From IMG/VR virus record IMGVR_UViG_3300031787_000951, positions 1 to 21,748 of that record: a stretch of DNA of 21,748 bases. One strand, given 5' to 3'. The stretch is from a virus. The position numbers and the translations under genes are program-made. Within the stretch, counting starts at the first letter, position 1; each line of letters starts with the position of its first letter. Shown here piece by piece: positions 6,882 to 13,884 of the stretch. The notes beneath the pieces are model-generated. The model was given only the letters and a program-made list of their open reading frames with translations. It did no database searches and had not been told where the DNA came from.

Positions 6882-8285
6882 TTAGTCCAGTGCGAAGGCG
6901 TAGGTGTCGTCGCCGCCCGCGGTGTTTTCCGCGATCTTTTCGAGGACGGTGAGCTGCTGTTGCTGAACGTCCGCGCCCTGGCCGCGCATGAGGCGGAACA
7001 TTTCCGCCACGCCTTCGGCCGAGCGCGAGTCGATGCCCTTGATGGCCTGATTGATCGGCTCAGGGTCAATCACGATCGGCGGAAGCCTCAGCGGCTCCGG
7101 CGGCTTCGCGCCTCCATCCGCAACGGCGTTGATCCGCTTGAATGCCTCGTCTGCGCTTTTCACGAGATCGGTGAAAAACGTCGTGTCGGTTTGCCGCTGG
7201 GCGGCCACGACGTCCGTGAGCCGCTTCATTTCCTCTGAGAATGCTGGGTCGAGCTGAGTGACGAACCCGCCTGAACCAGGAATGATTGACTGCGGTGCAG
7301 TGCCGGCAGCCAAAGCCGCCTGCATTTCCTTGAGCTTTTTCGCTTCCTCAGAGACAGAGACGCCAAGGATGTCTGCCGCCGAAAAGAACATCTCCCTGAA
7401 CGACTTGACTACGAAATCGGCCACCTCCGCGAGATACCGCGCACCGTCAATGAGCGCACTGGCAATAGCCTTCCCGATGTTGTCTCCACCAGTGCTTTTC
7501 AGCTGCTCGGTGAATGAGTCGGCCACGGCCTGGACGTACGGCGAAATCTGAGCAACTACCTGAACACCAACGCCGCGCACGGCCTGGAAAGACCTTGTGA
7601 TGGCGTCGTTCATCGCCTCGACGGCCTGCCCCTGTGCCGTAGTGAGAGACAGCCCGAACCGATCGGCCTCCTCTCGGGCCGCCGCGATAGCGTCGGCACC
7701 GCCGGAAAAGAGCGGGAGCAGGCCGGCACCGGCCCGACCGAAGATCTGGACCGCGGCTGCCGCCCGATCAGCCTCGCTCGGGATGGCAGCGATAGCGGAC
7801 GCTATCGCTTCGAATCGGTCTGCGGCGTTCAGGCCGGAGAGCTGCTGCACCGTCAGGCCGAGCCCGGCGAAAGCGGCGGTGGCCGCCTTCGAGCCGTTCG
7901 TAGCCTTGACGAACGCAACGTCCGCCTTCGTGGCAGCCGCCCCAATTGCCTCCAGCCCGACGCCGGCGAGATCGCCGGCCAGGGCGATGCCGGACAGCTC
8001 ACCGTAGGTCATGCCGAGCCTGGATGCCAGCTTGCTCGTCTGGTCGATCACCTCTGCCTGAGCTTGGCCCATGCGGACCATGCTGCCGATGGCCGCACTG
8101 GCCGAGTTGACGATCTGCCCGAAGAACTGGGCCGCGTTGATCGCCACCAGGGCCGACATCCCGCCGCGGAGGCCAGAAATGTCGCTCTGGAGCGACTTGA
8201 ATGCCGCACTCGCTGAGTTGACGCCAGTGGTCAAGCCCGCCGTGGAGGCCGTGAATACCGCGCTGACTTTGCCGATGGTCGCCAT
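6882..8285 (-). CDS. Tail tape measure protein (467 aa)
   Basis: ATG at 8285, 1 nt past the stop of the frameshifted chaperone. The product is Ala/Ser/Gly-rich and mostly helical. It has the typical N-terminus of phage tape measures (repeated VFTASTAGLTTGVNSASAAF, then FKSLQSDISGLRGG), a hydrophobic helical stretch (about 44-70, ALVAINAAQFFGQIVNSASAAIGSM), and a PhageMin_Tail-like central region (RLGMTYGELSGIALAG, about 88-103; AAVQIFGRAGAGLLPLF, about 178-194). It sets tail length and is threaded in the tube. From about 0.15 nm of tail per residue, 467 aa gives a tail of roughly 70 nm, which is short. Position after the G/GT genes strongly supports the call. Confidence 0.9.
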   Translation of the reverse strand: MATIGKVSAVFTASTAGLTTGVNSASAAFKSLQSDISGLRGGMSALVAINAAQFFGQIVNSASAAIGSMVRMGQAQAEVIDQTSKLASRLGMTYGELSGIALAGDLAGVGLEAIGAAATKADVAFVKATNGSKAATAAFAGLGLTVQQLSGLNAADRFEAIASAIAAIPSEADRAAAAVQIFGRAGAGLLPLFSGGADAIAAAREEADRFGLSLTTAQGQAVEAMNDAITRSFQAVRGVGVQVVAQISPYVQAVADSFTEQLKSTGGDNIGKAIASALIDGARYLAEVADFVVKSFREMFFSAADILGVSVSEEAKKLKEMQAALAAGTAPQSIIPGSGGFVTQLDPAFSEEMKRLTDVVAAQRQTDTTFFTDLVKSADEAFKRINAVADGGAKPPEPLRLPPIVIDPEPINQAIKGIDSRSAEGVAEMFRLMRGQGADVQQQQLTVLEKIAENTAGGDDTYAFALD

Positions 8286-8286
8286 G

Positions 8287-8978
8287 CTATTCCAGCGTTT
8301 CTTCCTTGGGCACGTAGCGGCCTCCGGCCGCCTTCATCATTTCCGCCTGAATCTCGTCCTCTGTCATTTCCCTGTCGGGGTCGTAGCTGGGCAGGAACAT
8401 TTCGCGGAACTGCGGGTCGACATTCGCTCCAAGCGCTTTCAGGATCAGCATCGTCTGCAGCGCCGCGCGTCCCCATTCGTCTCCGAACGGCTCGACGCGG
8501 TAAGCGGCGATCCACCTTCGGAGGGCGGAGATCGGGATCCGCTTCTTCAGACGCTCGACGTTGATGATCTTGTGGTGAGCCGCAAGCCGGTACAGGAACC
8601 GTTCCGTCAGTCCTGCCCGGCTTCGGAGTTTTTTTCCACCTCGCTGATTTGTTCGTTGTCGTTCTTCATGACCGTGGCAAGGATGTGGTTGTAGAGCCAC
8701 ATGACATCGTTCGGATTGCCGCGCAATACATGGCCGATGTTCTCTTCGGTGAACATGGGCTCGCCGTTCTTCTTCACGACGCAGGCCCGAATCGTCTTGG
8801 CGACAAGTGACGCCGGGGCCGGCTTGCCGACATTGGCCGCGTGCTCGGTCGCGACAGCGTGCCAGTCGTCGAACACCGGGTAGCGCAGGTGAACGGTCTT
8901 TTTCGTGCCCGGGATGGTCGCCTCGATCGTCTCGGGCTCCCACGACAGGAGGTCGTCTTCTTTGTCGTTCGTGCTCAT
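8287..8978 (-). CDS. Tail assembly chaperone GT-type fusion made by programmed -1 frameshift (about 230 aa)
   Basis: Translation would start at ATG 8978 in the G frame, read to AAC at 8630-8628, slip back one base, and continue from 8628 to the TAG at 8289-8287. This gives 117 residues of G frame followed by 113 of T frame (LRSRAGLTERF... to ...PKEETLE). The T frame has no good start codon of its own near the junction and is otherwise orphaned between G and the tape measure. This is the layout of lambda gpG/gpGT and of most siphovirus tail chaperones, which bind the tape measure and recruit tail tube subunits. The slip heptamer and stem-loop are listed separately. Frame logic was checked codon by codon. 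Confidence 0.85.
8584..8623 (-). promoter_or_regulatory. Stem-loop stimulator downstream of the slippery site
   Basis: Starting 4 nt after the heptamer, AAGCCGG (8623-8617) pairs with CCGGCTT (8590-8584), a perfect 7-bp stem. Inside it CAGGA (8615-8611) pairs with TCCTG (8597-8593), separated by a small internal loop. The spacing and strength fit a frameshift-stimulating hairpin. The G-frame stop lies within the loop. Confidence 0.7.
8607..8978 (-). CDS. Tail assembly chaperone, gpG-like short form (123 aa)
   Basis: ATG at 8978 overlaps the upstream stop as ATGA. The non-shifted product ends SEVEKNSEAGQD at TGA 8609-8607, shortly after the slip site. The protein is small, acidic at the C-terminus and helical (DDWHAVATEHAANVG, about 37-51; PNDVMWLYNHILATVM, about 88-103), like the short chaperone of many siphoviruses. 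It would be made in excess over the fused form and assist tube polymerisation around the tape measure. Assignment rests on position, size and the frameshift arrangement rather than on sequence similarity. Confidence 0.8.
   Translation of the reverse strand: MSTNDKEDDLLSWEPETIEATIPGTKKTVHLRYPVFDDWHAVATEHAANVGKPAPASLVAKTIRACVVKKNGEPMFTEENIGHVLRGNPNDVMWLYNHILATVMKNDNEQISEVEKNSEAGQD
8628..8634 (-). promoter_or_regulatory. -1 ribosomal frameshift slippery heptamer A AAA AAC
   Basis: In the G reading frame the minus strand reads GTG GAA AAA AAC TCC. The heptamer A-AAA-AAC has the canonical X-XXY-YYZ form for a -1 slip in bacteria. After the slip the next codon is CTC (8628-8626), which enters exactly the open frame running to the TAG at 8287. 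Confidence 0.88.
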
Positions 8979-9379
8979 GCCGGCGGCATTACTCCAGAGA
9001 ACCGAAAGCGGGCTGTTCCGACGAGGAACTCGCCTACGTTTCCGGCGACGTCGAATGTTTCGAGGAAGGCGTCGAAGGTGAACGAGCCAGTTGCAAACCC
9101 CACAACCAAAACGCCGCGCATGCCAGATGCATCGACGAGGAACGGCGGGCAGTCTCTCAGCCTCACGTCAGCACCACCCGGCTCGATGCCGAGGCACTCG
9201 TACTGGTTGACGACACGAGCGTTCACGCCGGTTCCGATTACCAGAGATCCGACGTTCGTGACGTTCGTGAACTGTGCTGTGCCAGGGGTTACACGCCAGT
9301 TCGTCAACCTGCCGATCGGCGTTCCAGCAAAGGTCACGTATGACCCCTGCGATGACGGTGGTGGGTTGTTGGTTGGCAT
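8975..9379 (-). CDS. Small tail protein, tail-tube-like candidate (134 aa)
   Basis: ATG at 9379; the ribosome site is weak. The product has a Pro/Ser start (MPTNNPPPSSQGSYVTFAG) and then alternating hydrophobic/polar strands (GTPIGRLTNWRVTPG, about 19-33; VLVVGFATGSFTFDAFLETFDV, about 90-111) ending ...VGTARFRFSG. Mostly beta sheet, size and position just before the tail chaperones fit a tail tube or tube-associated protein. No family is recognised with certainty. It is the third of three consecutive small genes with the same likely role, and its stop overlaps the chaperone start (ATGA). Confidence 0.6.
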   Translation of the reverse strand: MPTNNPPPSSQGSYVTFAGTPIGRLTNWRVTPGTAQFTNVTNVGSLVIGTGVNARVVNQYECLGIEPGGADVRLRDCPPFLVDASGMRGVLVVGFATGSFTFDAFLETFDVAGNVGEFLVGTARFRFSGVMPPA

Positions 9380-9394
9380 GGGAAGACTCGTCTG

Positions 9395-9760
9395 TCAGAA
9401 GTCCGACGTGTACTCGGCCATTCCCTCGCGAAGCTTTCCAGAGTCGTTGACGATCTCAGACTTTGTGCATTTGCAGAGCTTTCCCTTGAACGTCTTGGTG
9501 TCGCCCTTCGCGGGAGGATCGCCCCACGTGCTGACGCTGGCCGTGACAGTGATGCCGTCAGTTCCACCATTCGGTCCTGGGTCGAACAGGCCGTTTTCGT
9601 AGACGCGGTCGCCGCCGTGCGCGATCGCCAGCGTCGACGCATCGAGCTGCGACGACGACGGACTCGGGCGCGACGACTTGATCGAGATCTTGTAGGCGTT
9701 CGAGATGCCGAAGCCCTGCCCTTGTGAGCTGAGCAACGATGGGCTGGATGGCGTGGTCAT
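9395..9760 (-). CDS. Small tail protein of unknown family (121 aa)
   Basis: ATG at 9760 with GAGGTAAC just upstream. The Ser-rich N-terminus is followed by beta-rich sequence (GITVTASVSTWGDPPAKGDTK, about 70-90) and a C-terminal segment with CKC (about 96-98) and ...LREGMAEYTSDF. It lies between two other small tail proteins, 14 to 15 nt from the next, in the tail-tube position of the operon. It could be a tube subunit, a second tube-like protein or a decorating protein; the sequence alone does not decide. Confidence 0.55.
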   Translation of the reverse strand: MTTPSSPSLLSSQGQGFGISNAYKISIKSSRPSPSSSQLDASTLAIAHGGDRVYENGLFDPGPNGGTDGITVTASVSTWGDPPAKGDTKTFKGKLCKCTKSEIVNDSGKLREGMAEYTSDF

Positions 9761-9768
9761 GTGTTACC

Positions 9769-10125
9769 TCACGGAGTGGAAGGAGCGATGTATTCCCAGC
9801 TGGCCGACCATTGCGCGTACTTGCCGGCCTCATAAACCTCTTCGGCGCTCGTGCAGATCCATCCGGTTTCGGCGGCTCCGTTTTGCGGCACGGGCGTGCA
9901 GGCAGGCAGCGTTCCCTTGGCCTGCCCAGACGCACTGCACGTTTGCGACACCTTGCCCGCGGAGCCTTCCTTCAGCGGCGAATCCGCATACTCGACCTTC
10001 GTGCTGTCGAGGTCCGTCACGTCTTCTTTTTGCGCTCCCGAGCTGGTGTCGATGCCAGCGATGTTCACGCGCTTGACTCCGGCCGGAAGCGTCGGCCCGC
10101 TGGTTGGCTTGGCTGAAAGTGGCAT
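9769..10125 (-). CDS. Candidate major tail protein or tail-associated protein (118 aa)
   Basis: ATG at 10125 has a good GAGGAG ribosome site, better than its two downstream neighbours, consistent with high expression. The product starts MPLSAKPTSGPTLPAGVKRV, has a polar, Gly/Ser/Thr-rich beta character, and holds three Cys (in SQTC, LPACTPV and WICTSAEE). It comes directly after the tail-terminator candidate, where lambda-type genomes place the major tail tube gene. That, plus the ribosome site, is the only support for a tube role; it is short for a tube protein and shows no diagnostic motif. Confidence 0.5.
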   Translation of the reverse strand: MPLSAKPTSGPTLPAGVKRVNIAGIDTSSGAQKEDVTDLDSTKVEYADSPLKEGSAGKVSQTCSASGQAKGTLPACTPVPQNGAAETGWICTSAEEVYEAGKYAQWSASWEYIAPSTP

Positions 10126-10128
10126 TGG

Positions 10129-10548
10129 TCACTCCTCTGAAAAACGGATTTCGACGGACTGCTCGACCGTGTAGGTAGGCTGCTCGCGCCCCTCGAGGTA
10201 GCCGGCGTCGCCGTCCCGCTCGTCAAGCACGAGGCAGTGGTCGATGGTTTCGCCGTGGGCGGTGCCGGCAAACTTGTGGATCGCACCCGAGACAGCCCGG
10301 GCGAGCTGCCACGCTTCGGCGTAGGAATCGGCGTAGATCACGACCGTGAAGCGGGCCACCGGGTTCAGCGTGTCCGGCTCGGGCGTCGCGTCGAACGTGT
10401 CGTCGAGCAGCTGCTCGCGGGCGGTGGCCTCGCGCGTGTAGATCGCGTAGGGCGGATCGCCGCCGCCGGTCATTTCGACGGGCCAGGCGGTGACTCCGGA
10501 GGCTGCCTCGATCGCCGCTTTGAGCCAGTTGTGGGGGGCGTTGGCCAT
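10129..10548 (-). CDS. Tail terminator / tail completion protein, DUF3168-like (139 aa)
   Basis: Two starts are possible: GTG at 10554, which overlaps the upstream stop as GTGA, or ATG at 10548, better spaced from a G-rich site. I use the ATG. The product has an N-terminal helix (WLKAAIEAASGVTAWP), then DPPYAIYTREAT, a hydrophobic strand (ARFTVVIYADSYAEAWQLARAVSGAIH) and a terminal strand (YTVEQSVEIRF). This order matches the DUF3168/lambda gpU-type ferredoxin-like fold that caps the tail tube. It follows the gp10-like gene, as expected in HK97-type genomes. The call is from pattern and position. Confidence 0.68.
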   Translation of the reverse strand: MANAPHNWLKAAIEAASGVTAWPVEMTGGGDPPYAIYTREATAREQLLDDTFDATPEPDTLNPVARFTVVIYADSYAEAWQLARAVSGAIHKFAGTAHGETIDHCLVLDERDGDAGYLEGREQPTYTVEQSVEIRFSEE

Positions 10549-10550
10549 GA

Positions 10551-11093
10551 TCACGCCCCCCCGAAGCTGCGAGTGGGATTCATGCCAGAGGCCAGCTCGT
10601 TCGCGGCCTTCTCCAGGGCACGAGACATTTCGTCAGCCAGGCGAGAGGCGGCAGGGCCGCCGTAGCGGGCCCGGAACTGATCGATCAGGTTCCGCGGCTT
10701 GACGCCGCGGCTCGTGCCGAACTCCAGCCAGATCGCCTTTCGGCTCTCGATCCCGGCCTTGTAGCCGACGACGCCGTAGACCACCCCGTCGCGGTTCCGG
10801 CCGATGAACTTCGCTTTGGCGGTGACGGCCCGACGCATCGCACCGCCGCGGACCCGGGACTTCTTCCCGCTTCCGGCGACGAACCGGCCGCCAGCCCCGC
10901 GCTTGAGCGCGGCCCGCACCGTCCTCGTGCCGCCCTTCGGCGTGACCGCCTTCAGGATCGGGACGCCGTCCTTCATCACGCGCTTCAGTGCCGCGATGAG
11001 ATGCTTCTTCGCGATGTGCCTGGGCAGTTCGTTGAACCGGGCCATGAGTGCCCCGATTTCGCCCTGCATGCCGTCCCAGTTGAGCGAGATCAT
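10551..11093 (-). CDS. HK97 gp10-like head-tail / tail completion protein (180 aa)
   Basis: ATG at 11093 overlaps the upstream stop as ATGA; upstream extension of the frame lies inside the previous gene. The product is basic. It has an N-terminal helix set (LMARFNELPRHIAKKHLIAALKR, in part), Arg-rich central loops, and the diagnostic IWLEFGTSRG (about 121-130) seen in HK97 gp10-family proteins before a Pro/Phe-rich segment and a C-terminal helix (RLADEMSRALEKAANEL). The family acts at the neck, joining head and tail. Neighbours (adaptor before, terminator after) agree. Confidence 0.85.
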   Translation of the reverse strand: MISLNWDGMQGEIGALMARFNELPRHIAKKHLIAALKRVMKDGVPILKAVTPKGGTRTVRAALKRGAGGRFVAGSGKKSRVRGGAMRRAVTAKAKFIGRNRDGVVYGVVGYKAGIESRKAIWLEFGTSRGVKPRNLIDQFRARYGGPAASRLADEMSRALEKAANELASGMNPTRSFGGA

Positions 11094-11413
11094 GCGACGG
11101 CCTCCTCGACGGTGAAGACGAGATCGCCGTCCGACTCGACCACGCTGGAGATCTTCATGACGGAGCCGCCGCGCGAGAGGCAGACCAGCTGCATCGACGC
11201 ATCGACCCCGGCGAACTCCCGGCACACGACGGTGGCCTGGCGGTTGCCGCCGACCTGTCCGCGACGCTGGGCCTGGCTGTAGCTCTCCTGGTCATAGGAG
11301 CCCATGAACACGCCAGCCTTGGCCCACGTCGTGATGTTCTCGCCCGACGCGTTCCGCGTCTGGACGGGGCGCTGCAGCTCGAAGCGGTGCGTCAGCCGGC
11401 CGGTCGCGATCAT
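11090..11413 (-). CDS. Phage head-tail adaptor / joining protein (107 aa)
   Basis: ATG at 11413, 3 nt after the connector stop, with GGAGGT about 9 nt upstream. The product has the typical start of SPP1 gp16-type or PF05521 adaptors: GRLTHRFELQRPVQTRNASGE, followed by TWAKAGVFMGSYDQES and a C-terminal strand pair (GSVMKISSVVESDGDLVFTVEEAVA). It is a small beta barrel that seals the connector and binds the tail. Size and place between the gp6-like connector and gp10 are as expected. Confidence 0.85.
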   Translation of the reverse strand: MIATGRLTHRFELQRPVQTRNASGENITTWAKAGVFMGSYDQESYSQAQRRGQVGGNRQATVVCREFAGVDASMQLVCLSRGGSVMKISSVVESDGDLVFTVEEAVA

Positions 11414-11416
11414 GCG

Positions 11417-11983
11417 TCAGTACCTCCCCGACCAGGAGGAGGCGGCGAGCAGATCGTCGAAGCCCATCGGCAGCACGACCGTCTGGTCATCGGCGAGCAC
11501 GCCGCGATTGCGGAACGCGTGATCGACGTACATGAGGATGGCCGAGTGCAGCATCGGGCAGAGGATGAACCCCGGGAGCTTCCCGGCCCACCACTCGACG
11601 ACGAGCTTCCCGGAAACACCGACCTCGAGGGCGATCTCGCCCGGCCGCACGTCGGCGTCCACTTCGTAGTCGGCCGGCGGCACCGGCTGGCCGTCGACTG
11701 TGACGCTGACGGGGTGATCGACATCGACGAGCAGGGGCGGCGCTGGCAGGGCGACGACCCGCGGGCATTGCCGCCACACGCCGCGGAGCTTCGTGGCCAC
11801 CATCGTGATCCCGAGCAGCTTTTCGATGAGCCGACGGGCGGTCGAAACCTTTTGGGCGATGAAGAAATTGTGCTCATCCTGCTCAGGCAGCAGGCCGATT
11901 TGGGCCTTCGCGTCGGCGAGCGACACGGGCTCGACGACCGGAGGGATCAGCACCTCGACGTTGTCGGGCGGGGCCAGAATCAC
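11417..11983 (-). CDS. Head-tail connector, HK97 gp6-like (188 aa)
   Basis: GTG at 11983 overlaps the upstream stop as GTGA and has GGAGGTG close by. The N-terminal third has the connector helices: PVSLADAKAQIGL (about 19-31), DEHNFFIAQKVSTARRLIEKLLG (about 36-58), then a beta-rich middle (LVDVDHPVSVTVDGQPV) and a C-terminal helix with LHSAILMYVDHAFRNRG (about 143-160). This is the PF05135-type DNA-packaging/connector pattern, which forms the ring below the portal. Good family confidence. Confidence 0.85.
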   Translation of the reverse strand: MILAPPDNVEVLIPPVVEPVSLADAKAQIGLLPEQDEHNFFIAQKVSTARRLIEKLLGITMVATKLRGVWRQCPRVVALPAPPLLVDVDHPVSVTVDGQPVPPADYEVDADVRPGEIALEVGVSGKLVVEWWAGKLPGFILCPMLHSAILMYVDHAFRNRGVLADDQTVVLPMGFDDLLAASSWSGRY

Positions 11984-12177
11984 GCCGCACCTCCCGGCCT
12001 GGCCACGGCACGCTCGACAAGCGGCTCGGCAGCCCTGGAGCCAGCTGCCGACGGGAAAGACTCAGCCCGGCCGGTGGACGTCAGGAACCGCGCCAGCTCG
12101 GGCGTGGCGTTGATGACCGCGCCTGGAGCGTTGCCACGGAAAGCGGTCAACAGCCGTACGGGTACAAGGGATTCCAC
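11980..12177 (-). CDS. Small head-region protein of unknown function (65 aa)
   Basis: The frame extends upstream into a stem-loop, but GTG at 12177 has a perfect GGAGG (12188-12184) with 6-nt spacing, so I place the start there. The product MESLVPVRLLTAFRGN has no membrane segment and reads like a short phage protein with a GxxxNATPELARFL motif (about 17-29). It overlaps the connector by 4 nt. Similar small genes sit between capsid and connector in some phages; no function is known to me. Confidence 0.6.
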   Translation of the reverse strand: MESLVPVRLLTAFRGNAPGAVINATPELARFLTSTGRAESFPSAAGSRAAEPLVERAVARPGGAA

Positions 12178-12200
12178 TACGGGCCTCCGTGCGGCCCGGC

Positions 12201-12229
12201 GGGGGCTGGCCTTGGGCGTGCCAGCCCCC
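12201..12229 (-). terminator. Strong 10-bp stem-loop between capsid gene and the neck genes
   Basis: GGGGGCTGGC (12201-12210) and GCCAGCCCCC (12220-12229) form a perfect GC-rich 10-bp stem with a 9-nt loop, 32 nt after the capsid stop. No T-run follows on the minus strand, so a complete intrinsic terminator is doubtful. It could act as a partial terminator, attenuator or mRNA-end stabiliser that raises capsid mRNA over neck genes. Confidence 0.5.
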
Positions 12230-12260
12230 ACCGGAAGCGGTGATCAGTCAATCAACTTGA

Positions 12261-13487
12261 TCAGGTCGCGGCCTTGGCCAGACGACCGACGAACTCGGGG
12301 CCGTGATTGCTCACGCCGAGCCGGGTGCTCGCGACGTAGAGCAGCTGGCGGCTCCGCACGAGCAGCTCGCGGGCCACGGTGATCTCCAGGCCGGTGTCCT
12401 TGATGCCCACTGCCGTGGCCATCGAGAAGTCACCGAAGAGGGCCAGCGTGTTGGCCGGCAGGCCCTTCACGATGTAGACCGGAGCGCCGTAGATCGTCGG
12501 GACCACGCGGCCGCCGCCGACCACTTGGGTGGTCTGCTGAGCCGACCAGATCTTCATGAGATCCACGTAGCCGGCCTTGGAGCACACCCACGCGCCCGTG
12601 CCCATGATCGACTCGTCAACCTTGCCGACGACGTCGGCGAGGTTGTTCGCGGTCGTCGAGGCGTTGGCCGCCACGGTGACGGTGTTGCCAGCCGCCACCG
12701 CACCGGCGAGGCCGCCGATGGTCGGGTTGCTGGCGTTGCCGCCGAGCCAGACCGTGTCGATCCAGCGGGCGAGCCCGTAGGAGCACCGATCGACGATCAG
12801 GCCGGCCACGTCGATCGGCGAATCCTCGACGAGCGAACGCGACACGGGGATCGAGGCACCGCCCTCGGAGAGGGTCAGGTCGGCACCGCTGGACGAAATG
12901 TCCTGGTCGGTGAACCCGACGCCTTCGCCGGCGAAGCCGAACGTCACGTCGCCGCTCTTCGGCAGAGTGATCTTCTGGCCGGCCGGCCGGAAGATGCTGG
13001 CCAGCTGCACGCCGACCGACTGGTAGGAGAGCCGGTTCACGATGGCGTTGTACAGCTCGCCCATGACGAAGTCGGCACCGTAGCCGGACACCGTCTCGCC
13101 CATCGCCCGCTTTTCGCCGGCGGCGATCGAGCAGAGCAGGCGGCCAGCGGCCTCCGCGATCTTCGCGGAGCGGAAGGCCTTCACGCCGGCCCGGATGTCC
13201 GGAGCCGCGAAGCGGTCTTCCTTCTCGCCCTCGAACTGCCGCTCGACGTCTTCCCGGGACTTGTCGGCGCTGCGGACGCTCTTCATGGATGCGATGGCAG
13301 CGTCGATCTCGTCCTCTCGCCTGGCTTCCGCGGCGATCTTCGTGGCGCGCTCGGTGGCGGCCTTCAGCCGGCCCTCGATGCTCTCGCGGTCGGCGTCGTC
13401 CTTGGGCTCGAGCTGACGGAGAGCGTTGATCTCGTTCTCCACCGCGACGCTCTCATCTTGAAGAAGGCGGGTCTTCGGGCTGGGCAT
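12261..13487 (-). CDS. Major capsid protein, HK97 fold, with N-terminal scaffold domain (408 aa)
   Basis: ATG at 13487 with GAGGA upstream. Residues 1 to about 95 are charged and helical (NEINALRQLEPKDDADRES, KAATERATKIAAEARREDE), matching the HK97 delta/scaffold region that the prohead protease removes. The rest shows the Phage_capsid (PF05065) features: a loop and strand region with PAGQKITLPKSGDVTFGFAGEG (in part), the DLTLSEGGASIPVSRSLVEDSP stretch, and the C-terminal GVKDTGLEITVARELLVRSRQLLYVASTRLGVSN-like end (read here as AVGIKDTGLEITVARELL). It forms the icosahedral shell. It is preceded by a 115-nt gap carrying copy B of the 22-bp element. Confident. Confidence 0.92.
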   Translation of the reverse strand: MPSPKTRLLQDESVAVENEINALRQLEPKDDADRESIEGRLKAATERATKIAAEARREDEIDAAIASMKSVRSADKSREDVERQFEGEKEDRFAAPDIRAGVKAFRSAKIAEAAGRLLCSIAAGEKRAMGETVSGYGADFVMGELYNAIVNRLSYQSVGVQLASIFRPAGQKITLPKSGDVTFGFAGEGVGFTDQDISSSGADLTLSEGGASIPVSRSLVEDSPIDVAGLIVDRCSYGLARWIDTVWLGGNASNPTIGGLAGAVAAGNTVTVAANASTTANNLADVVGKVDESIMGTGAWVCSKAGYVDLMKIWSAQQTTQVVGGGRVVPTIYGAPVYIVKGLPANTLALFGDFSMATAVGIKDTGLEITVARELLVRSRQLLYVASTRLGVSNHGPEFVGRLAKAAT

Positions 13488-13602
13488 GATGTCCTCGTTT
13501 GGAGTTGGTGCGCGGTCGATGTCGAACTCGCTTGCCGCAACCTATGAAGAGGCCACCGACTTGACCTATAGGCGGGCCACCAAAATTCTTTTCGGCTGCC
13601 GT
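13488..13602 (-). promoter_or_regulatory. 115-nt leader of the capsid unit, containing 22-bp element copy B
   Basis: This is the longest gap within the late operon. Copy B of the 22-bp element lies at 13552-13573, about 65 nt before the capsid start. No coding frame here looks real. No standard -35 hexamer is seen at 17 nt from the TATAGG part, so any promoter would be non-canonical. Confidence 0.5.
13552..13573 (-). repeat. 22-bp repeated element, copy B (upstream of capsid)
   Basis: The minus strand contains CCTATAGGTCAAGTCGG, flanked by G on one side and (C/T)GGC on the other. It matches 19728-19749 at 21 of 22 positions. CCTATAGG is itself an 8-bp palindrome. Located upstream of the capsid gene. 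Confidence 0.8.
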
Positions 13603-13884
13603 CTAGCCTTTGCGCCCCGCCACGAGCGCGTGGATCTCGCGCTGTCCTGCCGCCAGTTCTTGGAGCGTATCGGCCTGTTGCTCCTGGGTGCGGCCGAGCC
13701 CTTCAAGCGTGGCGGTCGTCTGCCTAAGAAACGATGAGTGGGCGTCCACCACCGGCACGAGTACCGTGCGGTGAAGAGCATGGGCGGCCTCGCGGAGAAG
13801 CCAGAGCAGCACGGCCAGCACGAGGCACGGGAAGCCGAACTCGCGAGCCGCACGGATACCAATCTCGATCAGTTCGCTGCTCAT
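13603..13884 (-). CDS. Small membrane protein with cytoplasmic/periplasmic helix (93 aa), holin-like architecture
   Basis: ATG at 13884 overlaps the upstream stop as ATGA; the longer frame upstream is inside the previous gene. It has a membrane segment at about residues 14-31 (FGFPCLVLAVLLWLLR), then an amphipathic or coiled region (HSSFLRQTTATLEGLGRTQEQ, about 50-70; LQELAAGQREI). One TM plus a coiled tail is common in small phage lysis-associated or holin-like proteins. Last gene before the capsid leader. Role is inferred. Confidence 0.55.
   Translation of the reverse strand: MSSELIEIGIRAAREFGFPCLVLAVLLWLLREAAHALHRTVLVPVVDAHSSFLRQTTATLEGLGRTQEQQADTLQELAAGQREIHALVAGRKG

Noticed and set aside
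12241-12263. Two TGATCA hexamers flanking the capsid stop
   Set aside because: Each is a common 6-bp palindrome. Two copies in 23 bp are not enough to argue for an operator.
12303-13547. Long plus-strand open frame (414 codons) opposite the capsid gene, and similar ones opposite terminase, portal and the phosphoesterase
   Set aside because: These are antisense shadows typical of GC-rich coding DNA. Their translations are low-complexity (Ala/Arg/Gly/Val-rich) and lack ribosome sites and family motifs, whereas the minus-strand products have clear phage families.
13552-13573. T7-like promoter suggested by the CTATAGG part of the 22-bp element
   Set aside because: Only the short initiation-like string fits. 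The upstream recognition bases of T7-class promoters are missing and no single-subunit RNA polymerase gene is in the window.
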